NCBI GenBank assembly: GCA_947069175.1
Contig: CAMTDV010000018.1
Coordinates: forward strand, 43,598,869-43,662,868
Length of the DNA stretch: 64,000 nucleotides
From: Scalesia atractyloides
Lineage: Eukaryota; Streptophyta; Magnoliopsida; Asterales; Asteraceae
Direction of reading: 5' to 3'
This document shows, piece by piece, positions 44,603 to 55,307 of this stretch (positions are counted from its first letter, which is position 1; each line of letters begins with the position of its first letter). A program made the translations under genes and the position numbers. The notes under the pieces are model-generated. The model ran no database searches and was not told the origin of the DNA. It saw only the letters and a list, made by a program, of their open reading frames with translations.

Positions 44603-46954
44603 TGCAATCGCTGCAATCTTCACCATAACGGCCCTTGTGCCGGAAGTCGCTGCCAAAGATGTGGCAAGGTGGGACATGCAGCAAAGGATTGTCGTGGGGA
44701 AATCATGTCCCGACAAAATCAGAATCAGCCCCAGGGTCAGCAGCAGGGTATAAACCGGGGATGCTATCAGTTTGGTAGCACTGCTCATTTCAGAAGAGAC
44801 TGCCCACAGTTGCGCAACAACAACAATAATGGTGGAAACAACCACAACAACCACAACCACAATAACCACAACAACAATAATAACAACAACAATGGGAACG
44901 GTGGCACAGGAGGTGCCAAAGGTCGTGCATTTATATTGGGCCGCGGAGAGGCCAGAATCGACACGAACGTGGTCACCGGTAAGTTTCCCCTTAATGAACA
45001 TTTTGCTTCTGTGCTTTTTGATACGGGTGCGGGTAGGAGTTTTATATCTGAGTCTTTTAGGAATAACCTAAATCTCACGCCTAAACCATTAGAGACCCCT
45101 TATGTTATAGAATTAGCCGATGGTAATTCTGTAGATGTGACCCATATAGTATCCGGCTGTCAACTCAAACTCGCGGGTCACACTTTTACCATTGATCTGA
45201 TGATAACTACACTGGGTAGTTTGGACGTGGTAGTCGGAATGGACTGGCTATCCGACATCCGGGCTGAAGTTCTCTGCTTCGAAAAATCTATCCGTATTCC
45301 GCTCTCTAACGACGAAATCCTGACGGTACAAGGCGATAAGGCAAGCGCCGTCACCAACATCATCTCATACATGCAAGCGCAGAAGTATCTTCGGAGGAAG
45401 AACTCCTTCGCTTTACTCGCACTAATTACCGAACAGCCTAAGGACGAGAAACGTATAGAAGACATCCCTGTCGTCCGTGATTTTTACGATGTATTCCCAG
45501 AAGAGCTACCTGGTCTTCCACCCCATCGACAATTGGAGTTTGAAATCGAATTGGCAAACAATGCGACTCCTATTGCCAAGGCTCCATACCGCCTAGCTCC
45601 AGCCGAGCTGCAGGAGCTGTCTACCCAACTTCAGGAGCTATTAGAAAAAGGATTTATCCGACCAAGCGTTTCGCCATGGGGAGCTCCAGTCCTTTTTGTC
45701 AAGAAGAAGGACGGGACTTTCCGCATGTGCATCGACTACAGGGAACTCAAAAAGGTTACTGTCAAGAACCGATACCCGTTACCTCGCATCGACGATCTAT
45801 TCGACCAACTTCAAGGGTCAAGTTACTACTCTAAGATTGATTTACGGTCCGGTTACCACCAGCTACGCGTCAGGGAGGAGGATATCGCCAACACGGCATT
45901 TTGCACTCGTTATGGCCATTACGAGTTCTTGGTCATGCCATTCGGTCTCACCAACGCACCTGCGGTGTTCATGGACCTCATGAACCGCGTGTGTAAACCA
46001 TACCTGGACAAGTTTGTCATTGTGTTCATCGATGACATACTCATCTACTCCAAGAGTGAAGAAGAACATGATGAACATCTACGATTACTGTTAGGATCAC
46101 TCCAACAGGAAAAGCTATATGCCAAGCTTTCGAAGTGTGATTTCTGGATTCGGGAAGTTCAGATTCTCGGGCATATCGTGAATGAAAAGGGTATCCACGT
46201 AGACTCTGCCAAGATTGAAGCCATCAAAAACTGGGAAGCACCCAAGACACCGACGGAGATCCGCCAAATTTTGGGATTGGCTGGTTACTACAGACGTTTC
46301 ATCGAGGGATTCTCAAAGATTGCACAACCGCTTACTACCCTCACCCAGAAAGGCATCAAGTATGCTTGGGGTGAAAAACAAGAAGCAGCATTTCAATTGC
46401 TGAAGCAGAAACTTTGCAGTGCACCCATTCTGTCCTTGCCGGAAGGGACAGATGACTTCGTAGTGTATTGTGATGCTTCCATTCAGGGATTGGGATGCGT
46501 ACTCATGCAACGCGATAAGGTCATCGCGTATGCGTCACGACAACTGAAGGTTCACGAGAAAAACTACACGACGCATGACCTGGAATTGGGAGCAGTAGTT
46601 TTTGCACTTAAGATTTGGAGACACTACCTCTATAGAACGAAGTGCACAATCTTCACAGACCACAAAAGCCTCCAACACATCTTTGATCAGAAGGAGTTGA
46701 ACATGCGACAGCGTCGCTGGGTCGAACTCTTGAACGATTATGAGTGTGCCATTCGGTATCACCTGGGTAAAGCTAACGTGGTAGCTGATGCCCTTAGTAG
46801 GAAGGAACACTTGAAACCACGTCGCGTACGAGCATTACAACTCACTATTCATTCGGGGCTACCCGAACAAATACGCGAGGCCCAGTTAGAAGCAGTTAAG
46901 GAGGAAAACATCAAAGCCGAATCGGTGGGAAAAGGGAACGCGATTGGGAAGTAA
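44603..46954 (+). CDS. pol: gag C-terminus, protease, reverse transcriptase and RNase H of element 3
   Basis: Open through 46954. Zinc knuckles CQRCGKVGHAAKDC and CYQFGSTAHFRRDC (second Cys of the latter changed to Phe), Asn/His-rich linker, aspartic protease LFDTGAGRSFIS and VVGMDWLSD, reverse transcriptase with WGAPVLFVKKKDG and catalytic FIDDILIYSK, RNase H from VVYCDASIQGLG with intact TDHKSLQ and ADALSRK. The frame is lost near 46940, where the downstream linker continues in another frame. Same domain order and close similarity to element 2. Confidence 0.9.
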   Translation, partial: CNRCNLHHNGPCAGSRCQRCGKVGHAAKDCRGEIMSRQNQNQPQGQQQGINRGCYQFGSTAHFRRDCPQLRNNNNNGGNNHNNHNHNNHNNNNNNNNGNGGTGGAKGRAFILGRGEARIDTNVVTGKFPLNEHFASVLFDTGAGRSFISESFRNNLNLTPKPLETPYVIELADGNSVDVTHIVSGCQLKLAGHTFTIDLMITTLGSLDVVVGMDWLSDIRAEVLCFEKSIRIPLSNDEILTVQGDKASAVTNIISYMQAQKYLRRKNSFALLALITEQPKDEKRIEDIPVVRDFYDVFPEELPGLPPHRQLEFEIELANNATPIAKAPYRLAPAELQELSTQLQELLEKGFIRPSVSPWGAPVLFVKKKDGTFRMCIDYRELKKVTVKNRYPLPRIDDLFDQLQGSSYYSKIDLRSGYHQLRVREEDIANTAFCTRYGHYEFLVMPFGLTNAPAVFMDLMNRVCKPYLDKFVIVFIDDILIYSKSEEEHDEHLRLLLGSLQQEKLYAKLSKCDFWIREVQILGHIVNEKGIHVDSAKIEAIKNWEAPKTPTEIRQILGLAGYYRRFIEGFSKIAQPLTTLTQKGIKYAWGEKQEAAFQLLKQKLCSAPILSLPEGTDDFVVYCDASIQGLGCVLMQRDKVIAYASRQLKVHEKNYTTHDLELGAVVFALKIWRHYLYRTKCTIFTDHKSLQHIFDQKELNMRQRRWVELLNDYECAIRYHLGKANVVADALSRKEHLKPRRVRALQLTIHSGLPEQIREAQLEAVKEENIKAESVGKGNAIGK

Positions 46955-48317
46955 AACCCAATGGAGCCCGGTATTTCATGAATCGCATATGGGTACCTCT
47001 CTACGGAAACCTCAGAGAGCTAGTTATGGATGAAGCTCACAAATCCCGATACTCTGTCCATCCGGGTTCGGATAAGATGTATCAAGACCTTAAAGCTGCG
47101 TATTGGTGGCCCAACATGAAAGCCGATATAGCCACCTACGTGAGTAAATGTTTGACTTGTGCAAAAAGTCAAGGTGGAGTAACAAAAGCCATCGGGGCTA
47201 CTCCAACAACCTGAGATCCCAGTGTGGAAATGGGATCAGATCTCAATGGATTTCATCACTAAACTCCCACGAACCTTGGGTGGTTGCGATACCATCTGGG
47301 TGATCGTGGATCGTTTAACTAAGTCCGCACACTTCCTAGCTATTAAAGAAACAGATAAGATGGAGAAGTTGACTCACATCTACATTAAGGAAGTAGTTTC
47401 TCGGCACGGAGTGCCAACATCCATCATCTCAGACAGAGATGCTCGCTTCACGTCCAACTTCTGGCGGTCACTTCAGAAAGCGTTGGGAACCCGCCTGGAT
47501 ATGAGCACAGCTTATCACCCTCAGACTGATGGTCAAAGTGAAAGGACCATACAAACCTTGGAAGGCATGCTTAGGGCATGCGTCATAGACTTCGGAAATA
47601 GTTGGGAAATCCACCTGCCTCTAGTAGAATTCTCATATAACAACAGCTATCATACGAGTATTTCGGCAGCACCGTTTGAGGCATTATACGGTCGTAAATG
47701 TAGATCACCGGTCTGCTGGGCAGAAGTCGGTGACAGTCAACTCACAGGCCCTGAATTAATACTTGAGGCCACTGAAAAGATTGTACAAATTAGAAACCGC
47801 ATGGCGGCGACACGAGATCGACAGAAAAGCTACGCTGATCAACGACGCAAACCGCTCGAATTTCAAGTAGGCGACCGCGTCTTACTAAAGGTGTCACCCT
47901 AGAAGGGTGTAATCCGCTTTGGAAAACGGGGCAAACTTAACCCACGGTACGTAGGCCCGTTTGTAATCTTGAAACGTATTGGACCCGTAGCTTATCAATT
48001 AGACCTTCCTGCCGAACTCAGTGGAGTTCACAACGTATTTCACGTGTCAAATCTGAAGAAGTGTCTATCAGATGAAACTCTAGTTATTCCATTGGATGAG
48101 ATCCAAGTGGATGAACAACTGCACTTTGTGGAACAGCCTATCGAGATCATGGATCGTGAGATCAAGACTCGAAGGCACAGCAAAAATTCCGATCGTTAAG
48201 GTTCGTTGGGACTCTAAGCGTGGACCGGAGTTCACGTGGGAAAGAGAGGACCAAATGAAAAGCAAATACCCACACCTCTTCGCAACTGAGCAGCAAACTA
48301 ACGATACCAGTAACTAA
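46955..48317 (+). pseudogene. integrase and chromodomain-like tail of element 3, broken
   Basis: Zinc-binding part MDEAHKSRYSVHPGSDKMYQ...CLTCAK (46978-47170). An extra A near 47168 shifts the frame, and a TAA follows at about 47181. Core 47222-47902: MDFITKLPRT, SDRDARFTSNFW, SERTIQTLEGML, so the DDE residues are present. TAG at 47900-47902 replaces the expected Trp codon. C-terminal FHVSNLKKCLSDETL (47969-48180), then a further shift near 48160 before KVRWDSKRGPEFTWERED (to 48317). Confidence 0.87.
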
Positions 48318-48319
48318 AT

Positions 48320-48577
48320 TTTCGGGACGAAAATTCTTTCAACATGGGGATGATGTGACAACCTGGAAATTTCTCATACATTCGCGTACCACTGTTAATT
48401 AATTCTTGTGCATGACATTTGGAAATCTTTGTGCATGGCACTTGGGAACTTTTTGTAACGTTGCGCACCATCATTAACGAACTAACTCTTTGTGAGTGGC
48501 ACTCTAAACATGTACGCTACATTCTAAACCGCGTTTACTCAAATTTCGGGACGAAATTTCTTTCAACTTGGGGATGA
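48320..48577 (+). other. 3' UTR with duplicated polypurine tract and a fossil LTR start
   Basis: TTCGGGACGAAA...CTTTCAAC[A/T]TGGGGATGATGTGACAACC occurs twice: 48320-48366 and 48541-48587. The second copy is the functional tract (48569-48577) plus the true LTR start. The first is followed by 187 bp that begin like an LTR (TGTGACAACCTGGAAATTTC) but differ from this element's LTR. Confidence 0.75.
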
Positions 48578-51570
48578 TGTGACAACCCGTAACTTCAAGG
48601 TTTAAACCGTTTATTTTGTTTTTATTAATCGAATCATACGCCCATACTATTTGAGGAATTAATTATATTCTCACCATATTAATATTTTATTTATATCGCG
48701 TTGAACCGATTCAAACTGTTTGAACCAACATGTCTCGTTTGTCGATCCAACTCGCTCGCGTAACTAGACGCTTCTTGAGGACCAAACACCTCCTCTTACG
48801 TCCTTAAATTAATGTCACCCAATGTGCATTATGAATCCTTCCACCAAATATTAATTCTCTGGTCCAACAAAGGCTCCTGATCTACTAATTCGGTTCAGCC
48901 AATTTGGTATTTATTAATTTTCCATATTATGTGTACCATGTGAAATATGAGTTTAATTGTTTAAATGCACCATACTAAAATTTCCGTTACTGCATATCCT
49001 TTATATCTCTTTTTAGTGCATGACAATTATAAAGATTACAACTTTCCACCCAAGCCCACACCCCACATATTTGCGTTAATTATAAGCAGCCCAACCCCAC
49101 CAGCCATCCAAACCGCCACCAACCCATATATCTTTATAGATCACTTTTATTCGCAGCCAACTCCTTTACTATGTAACCCTAACCTGCGACACACCTCTGC
49201 TCCAGGATTTTTCTTCTCCTTTCCTCTGTGATCAACGAACGAGTCTAAGAAACCCAAGTATCGACTTCTAGGCAGCTTGAATCAAGCCACTCAATCGCTG
49301 GGTAACTAATCTTTGCACCTATGTTAGGATATAAGTGTTCATACATACTTTTAGATGATTCAATCAGGAGTAATATGGCTGCATTTATTTGTTATGCTTA
49401 GCTCTAGTGATTATATATGTGTTTTCGGTTGTAAACACCTTGTAACTTGGCTGCGTTCTGAATGCTATAAATTGTTCATGCATGATTTCCTTTTTACGGC
49501 TGCGTAATTTTGTAGTTATGGATGATTCTTGATGTTTGAGCATGTTAAAACTGAGATAAATGACTAATAACCTGCTGGGATTAATGCTTAGGGGTCATGG
49601 GTTCGCTAGATAGTCGTTTGCGGGATCGGTAACAAAAACGGTAATCTGTCCAACAGTTACAGCCGACTTTAATCGGCTGTAACCGGGTCAAATTTTATCA
49701 AAAATTGTTGTTTCTTTTGTCCATGATTAACTACCAGGAAATACCTTTTAAACCCAACTGGAATCGCATTTTTTTGACGTCGTTTGATATTTTTAAAGGG
49801 CCAAATAAGTTCAGTAACTAAAGTTGTGAAAATCCTGAAATTTTGTTAGTCGTTTATCGAGTTGGATTTTAAAATCAGTAGGGAGTTGAGTCATGAATTT
49901 TGTACAGCAACTAGGTATGGAAATTTCCGGGCAACTCCAACTGGAATTTTGTTAATTGGACAATCGGTGATTTTTAAATAAATTCTTCCGTGGACTGCAG
50001 TCAGAAAGGATAAAATCTGACTGCAGCCTAGTATATTAATATTTATGGTTAATTGGTAAAGATTTAGGACTTGGAAAATTTATATAAATTTCTATGGTAT
50101 AAATGTCACCTACTGTAAAAATATTGGAATTTTTGGAATGTTGGAACTATTTTATAAAAATCCTAGAAAACAGCTTAATTATGAGTGTTAAGCTGAAATT
50201 TGATAACTTGTGATTGTGTGCACCAAATTGTGGCATGGATTGGTTTATGTTCATGATAAGTTGTTGTGATCACTAGGTTCACATGAGAATACTTGCATGC
50301 ATGTTTGAGTGTTAGATATGTTGTTTGTGGGTATCACTTTGTGAGTAAATTACGTGTTGAATTTGTAGTGGTGTGTTCACACACTGACTTGAAATCAATT
50401 GGTTTGTTAGGACGCAATTAGCGGTCCCATCCTTTACAACTTCTTTGCTACACTAACCGAGCAACAAAAGGTGAGTTCACGGCCCCTAACTTTATCCGGT
50501 TTTTAAACAACAGGGGGAGAAACATGTATACACTCTCAAACTCAAACTCTTTACGTTATACGAATTTAACGTCACATAACTATACGGTAACTAAGTTAAT
50601 GTTAATGTAATGTTATGGGCACTAAGCAGCTTTATCACTTAAGTCCTCGACAATCTCCTCGGATCGTTAGTATTTGGGTTAAATAGCGGGGGAATTATAA
50701 GTAGTACTACTGGGTCTGACAAGCCCCATCCGAGCTAGTCGCGCTAGCCGACCTGGTATGGTCAACGGGTGAATAATTGGCCTAACACCGCCATGGTCAT
50801 GTGATAGGCCTGGCAAAACGGAGGCACAACAGTCAGCTTCGATCGCGAACACTTAGTGACATGACTTTAGGCTAGCTACCTATATATGTTAACATTGAAC
50901 TTAATTACGGAACAACTTAATATTCCTGGTATGGAATATTGGAAACAACAACTTAATATTCCTGGTATGGAATATTGGAAACAACAACTTAATATTCCGG
51001 GTTTGGAATATTGGAAACATCAACTTATTATCCCGGGTTGGGGATAATGGAAATAACAACTTAATATTCCGGGATGGGAATATTGGAAGCAACAACTTAT
51101 TATTCCGGGATTGGAATAATGGAACTGATATGTTATCCCGGGTTGGGGATAACGGAGAAAACAAACTATAACCGAACAAACGAATTTATGAAAACCTGTG
51201 AACTCACTCATCTTTAATGTTGACACTTGTTTCTTCACATGTTTCTCAGGACGCTAGGAGCTCTAGGTGCACGCACATGCATTGAACAAGACATCATTAT
51301 CGAGTCTTATTTATTAATATTGTTTTGGGATTTTTCATTTGTTTTGGCGTTTGTGTTGGCGCCCGCATCACTACTTATTTATGCTTCCGCTCAAACTTTA
51401 AAAATAATGCTCTACTAAATATTGGTAATTGATATAAAATCTACAATGAACGATTTTGGAAAACGTATTAACAAACCATGTAGAGTCGTTCGACGTACTA
51501 GTGTTTCAGATTCTGGTTTGTTCACACGCCTCGCGGTAAAACTCCGCAAGTGGAAGTTGAGGGTGTGACA
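48578..51570 (+). repeat. 3' LTR of element 3
   Basis: Second copy of 39860-42852 at offset 8718, followed by TACTC (51571-51575). Confidence 0.95.
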
Positions 51571-51914
51571 TACTCATTACTAAATGTTTCTCCTCTAACT
51601 CGTTCGTTATTCAACATTTCCTTCCTGTATATTTACTCTTGTTTATACAGGGATCCATCAACCGTATCGAAGACACGAAGACGCCGCCAGAGCTAGCCGG
51701 AATTCACGTCGGAACTTAACCCAGCTTGTTTTGGTATGCTCCTTCCCCTTCCACGCTAACCGGTTCGTTTTTTTTAAATCACAAATCAAACTCCGTTTAA
51801 ACAGTTGATTTATAAAAAAGGGTTAGGGTTCATCGGTTTGGGTTATAAAATGAGAAGGTGACACAATCAGGGTTGGTACAAGTGTTTAGCAACTTCGCAT
51901 AAATTCCATACAAT

Positions 51915-51980
51915 GTTATAGAGCAGTGGCTAGGTAGTTGCTGAACCACAGTTGGGTGCGGGTCCGAAACCGATCCCCAT
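51915..51980 (+). other. degenerate tRNA-like module in the split solo LTR
   Basis: TAGAGCAGTGGCTAGG resembles a tRNA D-arm, and GGGTCCGAAACCGATCC a weak B-box, about 45 nt apart. Weaker than the modules in element 2. Confidence 0.45.
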
Positions 51981-52844
51981 ACACTTGACAAAGTTTTTGT
52001 TATTTCTTTTCTTTTTTGCAATAGGCTTCCATATATACATAAATGACCCCTGAAGTTTGTTATAATTCCCCAAATTCCATATGACTTAAATAGCCCCTTT
52101 TTATTTAAGCAAACATTTTCATTATTATTATTATTATTGTAGCATATATAAATTAAAGTTTAAATATTTTGTCGTATATAACGTGTTTGTATGCTTATAC
52201 GCAGGTGTGTATTTATATCTATCTATCTAATATATGAGTATGTATGTATTTAACACAGACTAATTCGATCCTAATGATTATAAAAAATGAAAAATTTTCA
52301 AAACGGATCAGATTTTGGATGTCTGTTTTGACGGATGTTACAATTACATCCTTTGCCCTAAACCCAAATTATTTTCAAGGTTAAATCTAGTCACATGAAC
52401 TCAATGTGGATAATATTGTCTTTTCCCATCTCTTTTTGATTTTCCAATCATTTACTTAATTACTTCTCTACCTCTCTTTTAGAGGTGTAAACAAGCCCAG
52501 AGGTTCAAGAGCTACTTGTTATCGGCTTAGTTAAAAGTTTGAACGAGCCGAGCTTTAACGATCTCAAGCCTGAAATAGAGCTCGTTTAGTTATCGAGCCC
52601 GAGCTCGAGCCTGAAATACAAAGCTCGTTTAGGCTCGTGAGGCTAAACGAGCCCAAACACAGTTTTATTATATATATAATAGTAAATAGTAATGATGATA
52701 ACATTGGCGAGCCAAGCTCGAGCTTTGGCTTGTTTAAGCGATATTGTAACGTTCCGTATTTTCGCTTTTATTTAATTATTTATTCATTAAATTATTATTT
52801 ATTTTACTAATAGAATAAGGATTTAAAATTTAAATAGTTAAACT

Positions 52845-53222
52845 TTAGTTAACTTGGTTAGAATTTAAAGGTTAGAATAACTAATCTAAACATTACATTT
52901 AACCTAGTTAACAAATAAGGCTAACCTAGTTAATCTACCAAGTAACAAGTTGAGGGACTGTTTGTGTCTTTTGCTAAACTATAACTACAGGGGCTGTTTC
53001 TGTAATTAATGAAACTTAAAAACTAGAAAAAGGTTAGTTAACTTGGTTAGAATTTAAAGGTTAGAATAACTAATCTAAACATTACATTTAACCTAGTTAA
53101 CAAATAAGGCTAACCTAGTTAATCTACCAAGTAACAAGTTGAGGGACTGTTTGTGTCTTTTGCTAAACTATAACTACAGGGGCTGTTTCTGTAATTAATG
53201 AAACTTAAAAACTAGAAAAAGG
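52845..53222 (+). repeat. 189-bp tandem duplication
   Basis: 52845-53033 and 53034-53222 read identically, starting TTAGTTAACTTGG and ending GAAAAAGG. Confidence 0.9.
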
Positions 53223-53230
53223 TATAAAAA

Positions 53231-53310
53231 AGGAGAATGCCGGGACTCGAACCCACACACCCCCTTCAAACGGACACATACTTACTAGTCGGCCTAAGGC
53301 CTCATTCAGT
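53231..53310 (-). other. tRNA-like module in solo LTR copy B
   Basis: Minus strand has TAGGCCGACTAGTAAG as a possible A-box and GGGTTCGAGTCCCGGC as a full-consensus B-box. Copy A has no equivalent at this place. Confidence 0.55.
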
Positions 53311-55307
53311 TTCGTTTAGGAAACACATAATATATATATACACGTTGATTTCAAACATGAATTGTTTGATAAATCAGTTGACCGACAACTGTTATTTCCA
53401 TTTTACACAACCCTGATTTTTCGAGAGTTATTTGATTGATCTGTTTCCATTTTTCGATCAATCAGGAACCTAACCTATGGACTCGTCTCGATTCGATCAC
53501 CCGAAAAACTATATATATACCCGACTACTATCCTCATTCATCCTCACATCTCTCTCGCATAACTCTCATCTCTCATACTCTCCCTCTCTGCAAACTCGCC
53601 GGAAAATCTGAACCAGTCGCCGGAATCTGAACCACTCGCCGGAATCTGCCAGAGGTCCGACAATTCGTCCGGTATACCCCCACCTATCCTCTTATATTCA
53701 GATTGTTAGCGTTTTTCGTGTATACTTAACAGACACACGTATGTATATATATTATCATCACTGCTGCATGTTGGTTTAAAAAGGAAGATTACTTAATCCA
53801 GTTAACGTATAAATTTGTTATAAACCCAAACCAAACACCAAAGCTGGCCAAATCCTTTTCTCTTTTCTTTTTGTTATATGCAATTGGGCAGGTCCCTTTT
53901 GAATCAAATATTTTGGGTCAAGGTTGATTTTGGGCTGAACTGATCGTAAAGCAGTTATTAAGAATCAGTTATGTATTTTGTATTATTATTAATGTTGTTA
54001 TTATTATTAATATTAATATTAGTATTTATTGTTAAAAATCAGTATATATTTATTTTTACTAAATTCATATATAATCAGTATTATAATAATATTATTATTA
54101 ATCTAATTTTTTAACATAATATCATTACTTATTATTACTACTAATATTATTAAATAAATATCAATAATATTGATTCTAATATTATTATTAATATTAATAT
54201 TATTAATATTGATAAATTATCATTATCATTTTAATTAATTAATTTATTTATTAGAGGGTTATTGTATAATCGATTAATAACCCATATCGCCTCAAATCAA
54301 ACCATTCACAACTTGTCCCCAAGAAATTAAAAACGCATCTGTATTGCACTAACACAATTCGAGCTATAAAATGATAACATACTATTTATATTAGGTTAAA
54401 CTTTTTGTCGAATCATAATCTTCACTCGTGCGAATTCTAAGAAATTTATACGCAACCTAAGGTGAGTATACATGACCCTTTTTGCTTTTATCACTTTGGG
54501 TGCAACATGTATTCTATATTAAATCACGACACTTGAATCTTTTTGACACACAATCTGCCCACTTTTAGACATGGACGATGTGATGCTTGTGATACCTTAT
54601 GCTATGTAAACTTTTCGTGTCTATGTGATTCATTAACTATTTGATAGCCTACTTTAACAATTATAGCGCTATAGGAGTAACGCACCGCCCTTGAGACTTG
54701 GGGTATTGTTAAGTTAAACACAATAACCTCCTGTTAGACTTTGAGAAAGACACTTTGCGTTGGAAACTTGGGTTTGAACACATGGTTTACACCGTGTCAG
54801 CATAGTAGTTAAACTTGCTTATTGTTACATGTTTTGGTATGGTTAACCAATTTTAAACATATTATACTATGTATCAAACTTGTATGCTCGCCAACATTTT
54901 TGTTGATGTATTTTAATACATATTGCAGGTTGATGGTCAAGACGAAATGAAGAAACAAGTTAGGATGGATTTTAGAAACGCATTTTAATAAACATTTGTT
55001 ATGTTTTATTTATTTCATTTGAGACAGTGTACTTGAATCTTTAGATATTTATGAAATTGAATTTAATTATATTGTCACTATTAGTGTTATGATGCTATGA
55101 GCGATTTGTTCGTCTCATCCCAATGTTTTCGCCATCGGTTGGGGTGTGACAAATATTAAAGCGAACTCGGGCTAGACTTTTAACTCATTTGAGGTTGTTC
55201 TCAAAATAGCTCGAGCCGAGTTGAGCCGAGCTCGAGCTTTTGGGTTTAACTCATGAGCCGAGCTCGAGCCTAGTCGAGCTCGACCCGGCTCATTTACACC
55301 CCTACTC

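Larger units (their letters stand above)
39860..51570 (+). mobile_element. Ty3/Gypsy retrotransposon with both LTRs (element 3, 11.7 kb)
   Basis: Two LTRs of 2993 bp, primer site, ORF0, gag, pol and polypurine tract, flanked by the perfect 5-bp duplication TACTC (39855-39859 and 51571-51575). LTR copies keep an exact offset of 8718; by eye I found one substitution (42224 A versus 50942 G). Despite this youth, gag and pol carry many frameshifts and stops, so the copy cannot encode its own enzymes. Confidence 0.95.
39709..52342 (-). repeat. solo LTR (about 918 bp) split by element 3
   Basis: Made of 39709-39859 plus 51576-52342. On the minus strand it starts TGTAACATCCGTC and ends GGGGTGTGACA, like the element 2 LTR. 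Flanking 5-mers GTTAC (39704-39708) and ATTAC (52343-52347) match at 4 of 5. It contains a tRNA-like module on the plus strand. Confidence 0.65.
52745..55151 (+). repeat. solo LTR copy B (2407 bp)
   Basis: TGTAACGTTCCG...GGTTGGGGTGTGACA, flanked by GATAT (52740-52744) and AATAT (55152-55156), 4 of 5 matching. Same family as copy A. Holds a perfect 189-bp tandem duplication, a tRNA-like module and a long ATT/AAT-rich tract (53960-54245). Confidence 0.8.
52481..55304. mobile_element. hAT-like element containing a solo LTR
   Basis: Starts TAGAGGTGTAAACAAGCCC and ends GGCTCATTTACACCCCTA. Flanking 8-mers CTCTCTTT (52473-52480) and CTCTCTCT match at 7 of 8; the right one is split by the Copia insertion (55305-55307, then 63319 onward). 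Its own arms are GAGCCGAGC-rich (52481-52744 and 55152-55304). No transposase. Confidence 0.7.

Noticed and set aside
39855..55307. Same 5-mer TACTC duplicated by both the Gypsy element 3 and the Copia element
   Set aside because: Different integrases and separate sites; a shared 5-mer is plausible by chance.
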